64,000 nucleotides of DNA from Podospora pseudoanserina (taxonomy: Eukaryota; Ascomycota; Sordariomycetes; Sordariales; Podosporaceae), in the NCBI RefSeq assembly GCF_035222485.1, contig NC_085922.1, positions 2,867,001 through 2,931,000 of the forward strand, given 5' to 3'. Of this stretch, positions 1-13,061 are shown in pieces. The position numbers and the translations under genes were made by a program. The first letter of the stretch is position 1, and each line of letters starts with the position of its first letter. The notes below the pieces were generated by a model, which was not told the DNA's origin, did not search any database, and was given only the letters and a program-made list of their open reading frames with translations.

Positions 1-2580
1 TTTTCTTCCAGCAGGAGCTTGTGACCCGTGAGTTGTCGAAATGACAAACCACCGATCAAAGTCGGCGATAGCCCAGCAGTGGTGAGTTGTGTACGACCCA
101 TGCCGCTCCCAGTCTCGATCTGGAAAGAGTCGATGATGGCTATCGCCAGGTTGGGTTTAGTGAGCTTTAGCAAAAGCGGCCGTGGCGTTCGGCGACTGCC
201 CGAATCTGCGGGGGGTGAACATGCGATCGACATCAGCCTCGTTGGCCGTGATTTGACCGTGATGCTTGGTATCGTGCAGAGAGCACGACACTACTGCAAA
301 GAAAGAGGAAGAAAAACAAACTTCCTGTTCCAAATTTTTTTGGTCCGGTCGTGCCTTTGGTGTTCTTGTTGGGGGTTGGGGGCGGCACAAGTATCAAATG
401 TCTGCATCAGCCCATCCAACCCAGTCACTCACCTATGCGGCAATTGTGGTGTGTTCAAATCGAGACTATTCTCCGCGTCGGTGGCTGCCATATGTATGTA
501 GGCGCTTTCAGCTGGTTGGGAGCGCTGGGCAAATGCCGGTTCCTCAGGCAGGATTTGCTGGCTGGCAAATGTCTCAGATCAAGACGGAGGAGGGCAACGA
601 TACAAGATAGCCGGACCTAGTGATGACTGCTTCTGTTGGACTTCACCCGCTCGACGCCGCAGCCACCGACAATGCAATGACAAGCCGGCTGTTCGGTGCT
701 GAACCCCAGCCCATCAGATCATCATGACCCAAAGAAGGAAAGAAGAAAAAAAACATGCTCATTGCTGGCTGCGAGAGAGAGAGCGAGCTACGATAGCTAC
801 AAGTTCGTCATCGGTGTGCCCCTTCTCCTATAGCTGTGAGTGATCGTCAAAGCATACAGGTGTAGTAGAATCCTACCTGCACACCCCCCTTCTACTTCTT
901 TTGTTGAGCATGAAAGTTGTGGGTGTCTCGATGTGAAATCAACACCATCTTAAGTCAAACTGCAGCTGCGGTCCTTCCCCAGCTACAGCGTATGACTTTG
1001 AGTTTATGTGGTGTTGCGTGTCGGTTGGATGTTGTGGTGCAGCCATTTTGATATTAGGTATCCTCCGATTGAGGCCGGGTCCGATATCGCCAGCGGAAGA
1101 AATGAAAGATGATGCCCTTGATCGGAAGAACACCTTCATTCACGGCCATGAAGATATCCGAACAGCGACTCCGGCCGCGGCATCAAGAGAAAGGTGTTTC
1201 GACATGGTGTGGATGGCAATATCCGTGATTGCAACAGTAGTCGATCAGAGGGTCGTCGGTGATGTGAAATTCAAGACGAGTAAGGAGCAAAAGCCGATTG
1301 AAACCCATCCCATCAGATTCCCATCAGGGTCATGGGCGGTGGACGAATCGCCAGGCTTGCCGCTAGCGGGAACCCTATCTTTCTTCTTCTCTGTCCCCGC
1401 TGACAAAACAAACACCATCCCACGCTCGTCATCAGGGCCCTTCTCTTTTCTCGCAGTAACTCCCTTCCATAATCTTCAATTTCGGGACCAGAGATTCCCA
1501 AGTTGCATGCAATGTGGGGATCAGTGATTCCAACACTGGGTTGCATCGTTAACAGCTTCTGAGGTTAGCTTCGCCCTGGCAGGGAGATAACCCCCCAAGA
1601 ATTCCAAAAACCCCAATCTTCAACGGCAACGAACGACGAGTGGATTTCCATCTCTGGCTAGCCGGCCGCTTTTGTTGCCGAGAAACGAGAAACTCATGGC
1701 AGACACCCTAACCCACAAGCACCAAACTCTTTTTGTGAGCTCGATATCCACAGGATCAGACTGCCGGCACTGTGACCTCCAAATTTTGTCCTCCCCCCTA
1801 TGCCCAATTTTGCAAAAGTCGTCCCACATGGCACCACGAAGCGCTGTGGCCTCACTGATCGAACGAGGTTAGCTGGAACCCGACGAAAAATAGTCCACAG
1901 TCTCCTTGGGAACTTGCGGAGCCGGCATCAAAACCAGAGGCACAGACGGATACGGAGCACAAGGGAGGTATTCAAAAACAGAACTCCACCATATACTCAG
2001 TAGTAAAAACGTGGAGAAACAGCGACAGTCGAATGGCAGAGAGACGGATAGATGCCGTGGGCCGTGGGCCGTGCAAATCTCCCGTGCCCGCCGCCGACGA
2101 CGACGGACGGAGCAACGCGGACGAACCATTGCGGCCACGGGGGGACACAAATGACGAGATAATCCAGGGTTCCGCTGCGATGTTCACAATCTTCAAAACC
2201 TCAAACTTCAACTTCCACTCCTCCCACCTAAACCCCACTCTGTCCAAACTTCAAGATGGGGGCACCATCCAAAACCAATCAATGCAACACACCTTTTTTC
2301 TTGCTTTCCCGTCCCAGTCTCTCATTCCTTCCTTCCACAAGACCGAATTCACCAGTCATGTGCGTGCTTTCCTCACACACATCACTTGGTCTTTCCCAGC
2401 AACTGCGAAGCTTGCCTGGGAGGAGGGGTCCTTCCAATAAACCCCCATTCTATCATTTTTTTGCTGCAGGCACAAACCACCACGACACCTAGGAGTGGAT
2501 TTTTATGCACGCTCTCTCTTTCTACCTTACCTTGGTGTCCGTACCAACCTCTCCTTCCCGCCCGTCCGTCCGTACAAATT

Positions 2581-2609
2581 GCTGGCTGGCTGGCTGGCTG
2601 GCTGGCTCT
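2581..2609. repeat. (GGCT)n microsatellite
   Basis: About seven tandem copies of the tetranucleotide GGCT, with no coding context. It is a simple-sequence repeat. Confidence 0.9.
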
Positions 2610-4040
2610 GCCTCACCTGCAATGCACACTGCACACTGCACTGCACATCGTTTCCTTCCTTCCTGTTCGTTCGAGATCATTTGCCCACCCACCCAACTAA
2701 ATAATGTGGCCTGTGTGGTCAGTCTGCTGCAGGTTCAATCGAAAAGGGAATAGGAAGAGAGGTTAGGCGATGATACGGTACATGTTGTGGTAGGTACGAA
2801 TGAGGGGGGAAAAGAGAGAGGGGTAAGAAAACCAGTTTGAAGTAAACATGCTATTTTTTCTCACGCCCTCGCAAATGTGCTGTGAGAATGCCATGTCGAG
2901 CTAGCGCTGGCAGTTGGGCAACTGCTTGCAGTAGTGAATTATTTTACTTGAAGATCCCAACTCCACTACGGGATATGCCTACATTAGTGGACAAGAAAAA
3001 TATCAAGCCTTCAGGGTAGGTACTGTAAGAAAAACAGGATTTTGTCAAGATCGCAGATCATGAGATCTACCACAACCACCACCCCCATGATCGACCCTGA
3101 GATTTTGTTGTTAACCCTCAGGGTCTTCACTCACACGGCTGCCGCGTACCGTTGTTGAGAAGTGAGGTGTTCATGCATCAAGCCCAATGAGGGTGGTGAG
3201 CCAGGGGATGAATGGGCGATAAACACGCCATCTTGTATGAGGATGTCAAAGTTGCCTAAAATGTTTGACGACCTACGACAGGGCGGGATCTACCTGTTTG
3301 AGAGACGAGATCTGTTCTCATTATCACGAAAGTAGGAAGAAATGATCATCTCCCTGGATGTTTGAGAAATGGCAACATTGAATGAGGGGGGGGGTGGATG
3401 GTGTACGTATTTGACACACGTATACTCTGTGGGCGGAGTTTCCATTTCTTTGTCAAGTTTTCGGTAGTGAATTGGAGATTTTTAGACAAGGCCAGGTCAC
3501 AAGGCGACTAACACGAAGGAAAATCCCCCTCTCAGCCCAAGCCAAGACGGTCTTCTTTTCGTGTAAAACCCAAGGTTGCTGTGATCATGAGCGTCTTTGT
3601 CAAAGAAAACTATGGTGCGCTCGTGATACCTGACTAGTTTAGGTAGACTAGAAGAAAATTCTTGACAATGGGCTGGCTGGGAAGGCAAAATGCAAGACAT
3701 TAGTTTAGTTCAGGCTTCTTCTGTATGATGGTGACTATAGTGTCGTGTAGTCTGATATTCCAACCTCGCGCCTTACCATGGACTAGCACAAGGAAAGTTT
3801 GCCGCCTGAAGCATGGTTGGACTGGCGACAGCCGTCGTGTTCAGCTGTCTCCCATTCATCGACATTGTTGGTTTGCAGAAGAGAGAGGGTGTGTTGTCTG
3901 GTTTCAATCCATGAGGGTGCGTGCCCAACCGGCCAATGAAGGGGACCGGGGAGTTGTTTCTAGTCTGCCTCTCGAAAATGCAAGGACGGACGACGGACTG
4001 CAGACAAGGCGACAAAAAGCTGCGGGTGGTGGGTTGATTT

Positions 4041-4058
4041 TGGGATGGGATGGGATGG
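4041..4058. repeat. (GGGAT)3 short tandem repeat
   Basis: Three and a half consecutive copies of the pentamer GGGAT in non-coding DNA. Confidence 0.75.
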
Positions 4059-6100
4059 AAATTTGTTTGGGGGGCATATGAGCAAACGGGGGGCAAAAGA
4101 TGGGACAAAACGAAGCGTTGCACTGCAGATGCAGGCCGGTTCAAAGAAGAGTGGTTCGTGATTCCCACACTCCGCGCAAGCTATAGTAGCAGCCCTTTTA
4201 CGTCTACATGTCCTGTCGCTCACTTTACACGACGACAATTGATACAGTATACAGCAGGGGGTTAATAAATGAGAAGTTGTTTTTCGGCGCGCGGCTGGGT
4301 GGGATGTTTGACGAAATCTGATCTGTATGTTTTCTTGTGCCATGGCTCTGCCTATCTGTGCCTTGCGAACCGCGAACCACCCCCCATCTCCGTGATTGAT
4401 ATGCTGCTGCACTGCGACGATGGACGTAAATTGAGGGACGGCGAGACGACACCATAGACCCCCACGTTTGTCTCTGGGTTGCGGTTCCGTATCTCGAGTC
4501 CTTCTGGCTCACAAGCCCGCGCTTGGTTTTATCTTTCTTTCTTGCGTTGCCCGGCCGCTCCAGATGGTTGAGAATGCGGTAATGCCGCGGCAATCCGCAA
4601 AGTTGCGAAGAGACGAGATACAGGTGCAAAAATAGGATTTGGGGGTCTTTCAGACGATGGCGCAGAGGTACAAAGTACGTATCTAGGTCCAGCTCGCTTC
4701 CACTGGCATGAAAGCAGCAATGGTTCGAGACCACAAGCGTGAAAAAAAAAGAAGCCTAGAACAGAATATGGAAAAATGGAATGAATTGAAAAGTTTTTTT
4801 TGATAGTCATTCGAGTAACCACACCAGCGACGCCCAAACACTCAGGCGCTCGGTTTCACCGTGTGGGTTTTGGGCCCCAGCCCACGATGAGAGAGGCCAT
4901 CATTGGACGGTGTTGAAGAAAAGCAACTGGCGCTCCCGTTCTATGGCTAGCGGGTGAAAAAAGAGGCGAGGAACGCAGACACCAAAACGCCTGATCTGCC
5001 CTCCGCAAAGAAGCCGCTGCAAGGCCTGAGGCCGCACCCCCCTCCTCTAACTGGACGCTTGAGAGGGGAGTGGTGCGCGGGAGGACGACACCAGCAGCAG
5101 CAATAGTAGCAGACGATCCAATCCAATAGCCACCTGCTCGTGGCCCGAACTGTGAATTTCTTGCGCTTCTTTTTTCCCAACGGGCAGTAGAAAGTCGGAT
5201 GGCACTGGTGACAGTGATATGGCACCACAAGACGAGAATCTAACGAGGCACATCCCGAAGGTCAGAAGACACTGAATGTGTGTCCCTTGATGTCCCTTGA
5301 CGGTGACGACCCCCCACCTATACAAGAATGGTTTTGCCTTGGCGCCATAGCATAAACATCTTGCACCTTAAAACAACTGAAGCAAGAAAGCAGACAGAGA
5401 TATCCATGAGACAGGCCTTGCGATGCTCACCGATGAGTGCTGATGAGCTGTGGATGGCAGGCAATTGCGTGCACTGCTGATGACACCCCCTCCCCGATGA
5501 GCTCAAGGCCAGGCTGGATGGCGCTAAAGCAGCCAGCGCCCCCGCTCATCAGTTCACACCCAATTGACCAGGGTGGTGCCACGACAAAAAAGATGGCCGA
5601 TATTCTCACCCCCGACTGAAAAGATTTTCTTTCCCACCCCCCTGACCCAAACCCCTGCCATAGCGCTATTGCAAACTTGGCCTAGCGCCGAGTGAAGGCC
5701 CTTGCCCAGCACACGCCCAGCACACCCACGAGGTTTCGAGCCAGAAGTGGTACGTTCTCTCGGCGTACTGTGCCGGGATCCAAGTGCTGCGACCTTCTGC
5801 AAATTTCTGCTCAGGAGGTACTTTGGCGGCCTACCCCGGCAGTGTACCAGCTACCGCGTCGCTGTCTGAGTCCTCTCGTGGGTCCTTTGTGGTCATGGGC
5901 AGGTGCCTCGTCCCACACCCCTCACACCTCCAAGCCCAGGGCAGGCCAGGTGCCAGGAATACATATTCCAGGCGTCTCCCAGTTCAACTTCGCTCCTCCT
6001 GCCCTTGGCACCAGCACATCTTGATCTTCATCGTTTGATCTTTTCCACACTCTCCTTCTCCACCACTTCGCTCCCAGTCCTGTGAGTCAACGGGCATTCG

Positions 6101-6258
6101 TCTTCTTATAGACTCGACCACCCTCTCTCTTCAACAGCAACAACAAGATCAACCAACAAAGACCAACAAGCAACCACAGCCATCTCGAGCTACTGCTACA
6201 TAGCAACACCAACAACTAAACAACACCAGCCAACCTTTCAGATCAACAATCAGTCAAC
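6101..6258 (+). promoter_or_regulatory. CT/CA-rich leader before the Ecl1-like gene
   Basis: A pyrimidine-rich stretch (about 6000-6130) runs into a CAACAA-rich segment that reaches the ATG at 6259. This composition is typical of transcription start regions and 5' leaders of well-expressed genes in filamentous ascomycetes. It supports the ATG chosen for the downstream gene, whose context is TCAACATG. No upstream ATG was noticed in the CAA-rich part. Confidence 0.55.
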
Positions 6259-6669
6259 ATGTCCTTCGATTGGGATCACCAGTTCTGCCTGGGCTGCGAC
6301 AAGCAAACCGACGGCACCACCTACTGCTCTGAAGCCTGCCGTCTTGGGGACTACGAGAAGACTGCTTCCTCTTCATCACCAAGCTCTGGGGCGAGCTCAC
6401 CAACCCTGAACGAGTGGACCTTCAACAAGCCAACCTCCTGCAGCTCCAAGTTCTACCTCTCCCCCGCCTTCGACTTCAGCACACCACAAACATCCCGCTC
6501 CAACTCTGTCCTCTCCCCATCCGCCTCGCAAACCAGCCTCTGCTCCATGCGCAGCACATCCTCTGCCGGGCTCGACGCCGCTCAACTGTCAGACAAGGCC
6601 GCCCGCGAACTCAGGGCCTACGCTCGTTCGTTCGAATCTGTCCGCACTCAACGTAGACGATCGTACTAG
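6259..6669 (+). CDS. Ecl1-type zinc-binding life-span regulator
   Basis: The single exon encodes 136 residues. The N-terminus has the Ecl1 family signature: FCLGCDKQT at residues 9-17 followed by YCSEACRLGDYE at 22-33. Cys10, Cys13, Cys23 and Cys27 form a C-x2-C-x9-C-x3-C zinc-binding pattern. The rest is Ser/Thr-rich and probably disordered, ending in a basic tail (TQRRRSY). In fission yeast, Ecl1-3 extend chronological life span and act in nutrient and metal-stress responses, and the length here is typical of the fungal family. The gene stands alone in a gene-poor region, with kilobases of non-coding DNA on both sides, which suggests extensive regulatory input. Family assignment rests on the cysteine motif; the physiological role here is inferred from the family. 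Confidence 0.88.
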   Translation: MSFDWDHQFCLGCDKQTDGTTYCSEACRLGDYEKTASSSSPSSGASSPTLNEWTFNKPTSCSSKFYLSPAFDFSTPQTSRSNSVLSPSASQTSLCSMRSTSSAGLDAAQLSDKAARELRAYARSFESVRTQRRRSY

Positions 6670-9600
6670 ACGACAACGAACACATCTTCCTTCGAGCGAA
6701 TTGTCCTTTTTTCCTTGCCTTTATCAACAGTAGCGACATATACCCCACACAATCGATTTATACACACCATACACACGGCTCAATCAACATTTCTTTTGTC
6801 TCGGTCTTTTTCACAACGGGTTTCTGTAACAAAAAAATTGCATTCATCGGAGCTCAGCATCATAAAAAAGTTTTGGGTCGCAACACACATGCCCAGGCTT
6901 GGAACACACCATCCAAGAACCGGGGTTTTGGCTTTCTGATTTTAATTTCCTTTTGGGCGTACAACAACACTTGGGCTTTGGGTCGGCGGGGCTGGGCTTC
7001 ACAACAACACCACACAATCACATCACACAACATGGGATTATAGGAGGAAGCCGTGTATTACAGAGAGAAAGCGAGGGGACAATATCTGTTTTATTTTCTC
7101 CTTTTTTCTTCTGTGCTATCTACTATGGGATGGGGGAGGTACAACATCGCTTACCTTACTTGCATCTGGAACGGGTTTTTGGGTTCGGGATGAGGAGGGA
7201 TGGAATTGTTTTATGGGAAATCAGCTTTGGCGGGCGGCGGAGCTCAGACTGTGTTTTATCATATTGCTACAAAGGGAAACTATGGGGAGGGGCCAGGCGT
7301 TTTTGATCTCAAGACCTAACAACAGAGTCTTTGGAGAACATCATCTTTTTTTTTTTTCTTTTTTTGGGCGGATGGAATCTCCCATCATTAGGTAGCCAAG
7401 CAGCAAATTTGTCTGCCTACACCAGTCAACAACAAAGTTGACTAGGTGAACTTAAATGGGAAAAGATTACCAATCCCACTACCAAGGTCCACTTCATTTG
7501 GATAAAAAGTGTCGTCAACAATAAGAAAAATGTCTTAGAGGGAGCAACAGTCACGATCGTAAGTGTCGGTGTAGTCAGGAGGTGAATCGGGCTCTTTTTT
7601 TTTTAGGGGACTCCACCCAAGGTTGATGATCACTTGAAGTTTTGGAGGTATGGAATGCCAATGTGTGTATTAGGTAATTGAGCCGGTCTTGGAGGTTGAT
7701 CATGTGTTGGCGATTTACAATGTCACTGGACCATTTTTTCGAGAGCAGGTTTTTTTAGAATGTAGAAGATTTTCTCCACTATCTAGTGAATGGAAGTGGT
7801 GATCATGCTGTCTGCCTTTTGTGGTTGTGACAGCTGGGTTTTGGCAGGGCAGTGACGGAGTTGATGTGGTAGGCGGAGGCGGAGGCGGCACGGGAAACAT
7901 CCTCCGCATGCAGCCGGGCTGGTGTTGTTGACCAGCCATCGAGATGCAGCATTTTGAGAATGATGGGCGTTGGAGAGGGGGCATCATCAATCATGTGGTC
8001 TTTTGGTTGGTGAGAGAGGGGTTAGGTATGCGGTTACCATTTTCCTCCAGGTTATGTAAATCGTTCAAATCATAAATGATGTACATATGTTTCTACCAAT
8101 TGCACCTACAGATTTATGCAAGTTGCAGCAACATGTGCAAAAAGTCGTGGACTGTGCTCGGCCACTCAACTTATTGAAGGTGGAAGAGGACTTGACCCCC
8201 TATTTACAACTCATGCAGTGATTCTGCATTTTTGGCCGTATATGCCGTTGGGTATGGGAAATATTTGAGCAATCGTCGATGGGCAATTTTTATCGAATGT
8301 TTTATGGGCATGTTTTTGGCACGATCTTGTCCAAGTCCCCAAATTGGATGGACACCTCCTCTACAGTGGCAGTGCTTCTGGATGATTTCTATGGATCGAG
8401 GTTGCAATCTATCCATCAGGGTATGGAGAAGAAACCGTTGAGATCGAGGAGGGTTTTGAGTGTGACTGCTTGATAGATCCACTTTCGATTGGCATGTCAC
8501 TCATTCATCCTCATCGGTAGGTCCGGACATCTCCCGCCCGCCAGCCCGCAACCTCCATCGGACGATATGAGGTTGTGAAAAAACGGGAGTACCTGCAGTC
8601 ATTATACATCATACATTGAGAAGCATTTTTTCGTCCTCGGGGCTTTCGGGGATCGGGTTTCTCTTCACGAGGGGTGATTTTCATCATTGTTCCATAGTTT
8701 GGTGTTTGTGAATAGATTCACACTGATTAGAGCACGTAGTTTTTCTCCCCTTCGGAGCTTTCGGGATCAGTTTTTTTTATCACGAGGGGTGATTTCATCA
8801 TCGTATAATTTCTCCCCATAAGCATGGTGTTTGTGAATAGAGAGTCACATTGGTTGAAAGAGACTGCGCTCTCCCTGTTGGGAAATAGTTGGAAGTGGGG
8901 ATTTGAAGCCTGATGACGACTGAATGGGCAGTTTCATGAACTTGGACGGAAGGGAGAGAAGGGACGGGATGCAAAGGAGATCACTCCTCTCCTCCACAAT
9001 TTTCTCGTTTGAGAGAAGGTTCCGAAAGGGCGAAGAAAAATAAGTTACAGGTTTAGAGTCAAAATCCACTTTTTAACATCATAGGTTGGGAAGTTGTGTG
9101 TTTCAGGTTGCTTGCCTGTTGGCGTTGCTAGGTGGGGAGTAAGAAAACTGCTTTTTTTTGCTGGCATGAAAGGTTGCAGGGAGAGATGCTGTGCCGGGTG
9201 TTGGGACCTTGATGGACGGACCTTGGAACCTTGATGGGCAAAGGTTCCATTTGCTAGGTAAAAAGGGTTTGTGTCTGTGTGTTGTCTACACGAGTAAGAA
9301 AGCTCTCTCCAAGTGTATTCTTCTCGGAAAAGCTGAGGTTCAAGCGAGCGGCGTAGGGAGCTCAGGGGGGGGGAGGCTCAATTCAACAGCGGCAGCAAAG
9401 AGAGAAAATGCTTGGCCTGATCTTCAATGTTGCATATAGCCGCATATATCAGTCTGAAATGACCGGCATCAACCTCTTGCAGGCAGGGAGCAATTGGCAA
9501 CCGAAGGGATGAAGGGATGAGATAGAAGAGAGTCAGTGACATCACATCAAAGTTCAATTAAAGTTTGTCTAGTCTCAATTGCGTGCTCGAGCTCAGGGCC

Positions 9601-12470
9601 GAGATGCAGACGTTGGCCAAAATCCCAAGAAAAAAGTCTTTAAACTCAGAGCTAACAGGAACCTCAGGAAGCACCGCCGCCATCGCCGCTCGCCGCCGCA
9701 ATGGCAGGACGGAGCTGAGCTATTCGTAGCTTTCCCCGCAAAATTCACTTTTTTGTTACCGTCCTCAGACGCATAAGTTTTTCCCATCTGGAGACAGAAA
9801 CAGGGACCCTCCATGCTTGATCAGGGGAAAATGGGGGGGGGGTGAGCTTCGTAAACTGCCGATGTCCGGTGGATACGCCTATTTTTTGTGTCTGGCAATC
9901 CGAGCTGGCTGGAAGTCCCAAATCGTACGGTCGAGGTTCAACATCGTTCATTGTTATTTCCGATGCTATGGTACCACCCACATCTCACCTGGCAGTTGGC
10001 GGCGACGGCGGAGAGAGCCGGTGAGCCCCGTTCCGTGTCTGTCTATACCGACGGGGTGTTGTAATAATGGTCCGGTTCGCGGTACCACGAGAAAACTGAA
10101 TTTTCTTTCTCTTTTGTCAATGATGATGAATGTCTTGGACGGGGCAAGAGGTGATTGGTAGGGGAAGAAATCCCGGGCTTCCCAGTGGGCAAAGTTTGCA
10201 TTCCTGTCTTTGTTCCAGAAGTCGCGCCATTTTACTGTTGAACTCCCTTACTTGAAAATGACGATAGTATTGAGACACTGCCTTTTCTTGCTTTGTGTGG
10301 AAAGTTCTCGTGCACAGTAAAAAAGATGATCCCGCTCCCGATCGCGGATGTGTGCCGTCTACCCCTAGTGTATCCGAGTTGCTGGGTTCCAGACTCCTTT
10401 TTTTTTTCTTTGAACGGCTCATCATGGAGTAGGAGTTGTGGAGCGGCATCGGGCAGTGCAGTGCATTTTTTTTTGTTATGATTTCAGCCATATCAAGGTT
10501 ACCTTAGGTAGTATCCACCTCAGTTTACAAAATGCACCCCTCTCGATCGAGATGGCCGGCCGGTGTTGCGAGAATGAAGCGAGGCATGAGGTAGAGCAGA
10601 GTGAGACATTGAAACATTGAAACAATGCCACCACTTCACCGACCGGATGAGCCGCGGCTGGGCAAGGCGTCGAGGAGTCTAAAACCTGTCAGGACGAGTA
10701 ACGGTCACTGTAACCATGGATAGGAAGATCAAGGCGAAACTGCGTGGTATAATGCCGTGATATCTGTGATCATATCAGCAGGAGATATCATCACCGGGTT
10801 CGATCGCGATTTGCTCAACCGACTTTTTGCCTTGTATATTCCGGCTTGGCTAAACGTCTTGCTGGCTTCGGGTAGCCCAGAGTTCGGTAACACAGCAGCG
10901 CCTCGCTGTGAACATCTGATAACAACCATGGTGTATCGGTGATACTACTTTGCAACCGTGTGCGCATCAAATGCCAAAGAGGTGGCGGATGTTGCCGCCC
11001 AACCTCACGGAACGGGTTGACAAGAGACGGGAGAGCAAGAGATAGCAACTGGCGGGCAGGCAGGAGGTTCTCTCTCTGTGCTCATCGACAAAGGCAATGA
11101 TGTTAAAGCTGTCAGCCATGGTTGTGTCCAGGAGAACCCAGAATAGGCAAGTGTCATCTGCTCGGTTAGACAGCTTGGCCACAGGGAGGAAGGGGGCGTA
11201 GATGGAGAGCTTGAGGAAGGGCCCTTTGTGAAGGGATTCCCGGGCGTATTTTCCCGCACAAAGGTTTCTCTGCCGGTGATTGCTTTTGGCCCTTCCTAAG
11301 GCGTAGACCCTCGGGTCCGTCTCCCTGAAAGAGACACCAGCCATGCCATTGTTTGCAAACTTCCGAGATTGGAGGACGACCACTGGAAGTTTCCAGGGAA
11401 CAACGCACACCTTTGCAATTCCCCACGCAGTACCTTATGCATTGCTGCGTTGCTGCCAAGAAAATACCAGCAGGTTCCGTGATATTTTCTTTGTTGACGA
11501 CAGTGCTCTGATTGCTCCTCAGGGGGTAGGAGTTGACTCACTGACGGGGTTGAAAAATCACAAAAAAATCTGCTGTCACGGGCTTCACAAAGATGGAGTC
11601 GGCCGAGTCCCTTGCTTGTGGAGGGGGAGGGGTGTGATCAGGAAGAAGCTGGAGCCAGATCGGATCCGCAAAGTGTCAATTTCTTGCCAGGGTTGAATTG
11701 GAATTGTGGAAAAAGTCCACTTTGTCCACTCAGCAATCCACTTTGCACGTCAGAGCACTGCTGGACCCCACTGATGGCATCATTGGGTCATCAAACAGCT
11801 GTTGGCAAGCAATTCTGCGTACCTACTGTAGGTAGTATGCAGCCAATTGGCCTGGCTGGCGGCTTAATAGCGCTGATATTGAAAGAAAAAAGGTTTTCGT
11901 TTCAGAACAGGCGAGGTTTTCCTGTGGTTGAATTCATCTATTTCGGAGCGAATCACTGCCCGTAACTTCGTCGGTCCGTCGGTGAGCAGGGTAGCGGCTG
12001 ACATAAGGCTCGCTAGGCCAGGATCGGGGGGGTCTTCCCGCTGGGCAGCCTCTCGGATAATTTGTTCGCGCCCAGCTTTCGTGATTGATCTCCCAGCCAA
12101 ACCAGATCAGATTCAGCCCAGTTTGATGTTAGCGCTGTGCATCTCAACATCAAACACACCAAACACTAACAGCTTTAGGCCCTTCGATTGGTGTGCCCAA
12201 GATACCAGCTGTTTGTGTTACGCAGTTCTTCGGCAGTCCATCGCTCGATCCACGCACGCCCTGGTTCGCTTGGCCTGGCATTGCTGGCTTGAGACAGAGC
12301 CTCTCGATCATCGTCAGTCGGCCACGCCGTTGATCAAAGAGAAAAATTTTCTCGTCCGTCATGTTTCGTCACGCCTCTCGCCTGCCCGTGCTAGCCTTGC
12401 TCCCCAGCGGCACAGAGCCCATCATTCAGGCCGCCATTCTCCTGTTCCTGGCCCGTCCACGGGTCGCTTC
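6670..12470. other. gene-poor stretch with local duplication
   Basis: No supported gene. The first part (about 6670-7400) is probably the 3' untranslated region and terminator region of the Ecl1-like gene, with T-rich runs near 7345 and 7595. A tandem duplication lies at 8624-8856. Several minus-strand frames between about 10970 and 12100 read somewhat like protein but have no family resemblance or supported gene structure. Confidence 0.55.
8624..8856. repeat. diverged tandem duplication, about 115-base unit
   Basis: Two adjacent copies, about 8624-8727 and about 8737-8856. In the same order each holds a CGG(a/g)GCTTTCGGG block, a CACGAGGGGTGATTT block, a TCATCAT block, TGGTGTTTGTGAATAGA and a TCACA(c/t)TG block, separated by small indels and substitutions. 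It is non-coding on both strands as far as can be seen. Confidence 0.85.
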
Positions 12471-13061
12471 CTATTCCTCCATCGGCATCGGACGTGGATC
12501 CCCAGATCTCCCCTCAGGCATCACTGGGGGCCCGGCTTCACACCAATGAGAGAGAGCTTCCGCCTGGCGTGCCCTGAGCTGATGGAGCTTCTGAGCTGTT
12601 TGCTCTCGTGCGGGACTCCACTCGAGAGCTTCTTGGAGTCAGAGGGCATTGGCCAGGCTAGAACCCAAGCTCTGGTTCATGCTGGCCAACGTGTCAGCGT
12701 CTCTGCCGTCTAGCCAAGATGCAGCGAAGCCCAAGGAATCCACACCAGTCATGTCCGGCTCCGTTGCTCTCGTTGGTCTGCCGTCCCGGCCAAGGCTGGT
12801 CGCGGGCGGGAGTTGGGACTGGGTCCCCACCTTTTTGGTCCAACCTCCGTCCCCGTGGCTGGCGGAATAGGACCTACAGGCCACGGCGCTCTGCCTCCGG
12901 CCCTGGCGGCTTACGCTTGCTTCAGATACCGAGTTATTACCCACATTGGCGAATGAAGGACCAGCGGGCTGCCAGCCAGGTGTACGGAGCCGAGTGATTG
13001 GCTGGCACGGTAAATTGATGCTTTCCGTGGGACAATGAGTCGTGCAAGTTTCTCTTTGCAC
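12471..13061 (-). pseudogene. possible decayed reading frame, family not recognised
   Basis: On the minus strand one frame is open from 13061 to 12471 except for one TGA at 12639-12641. Both sides of the TGA look protein-like. Upstream are segments such as SLGFAASWLDGRDADTLAS; downstream is a Gln/Glu/Arg/Ala-rich probable helix including REQTAQKLHQLRARQAEAL. The frame would be 197 codons including both stops. A CGA-to-TGA change would explain the interruption, and that change is of the RIP type. I recognise no family, and neither a start context nor splice structure is established, so this may be a chance open frame. Confidence 0.25.

Larger units (their letters stand above)
1..6100. other. 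gene-poor stretch left of the Ecl1-like gene
   Basis: No reading frame here has family-like sequence or sensible splicing; the open frames are short and overlap on both strands. The stretch holds low-complexity tracts: a GGCT tetranucleotide run at about 2581-2609, a CTGCACA-like run at about 2625-2650, and a GGGAT triplication at about 4041-4058. It could be long upstream regulatory DNA or leader of the Ecl1-like gene, or hold non-coding transcripts; the sequence alone does not say which. Confidence 0.6.

Noticed and set aside
10967-11410. 147-codon minus-strand frame, partly protein-like
   Set aside because: Some segments look plausible, but no homologous motif, start context or splice structure supports a gene.
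11928-12713. 261-codon plus-strand open frame
   Set aside because: The translation is Arg/Ser/Pro-rich with no domain pattern, no leader-like context and no sensible splicing. It overlaps a more protein-like minus-strand frame.
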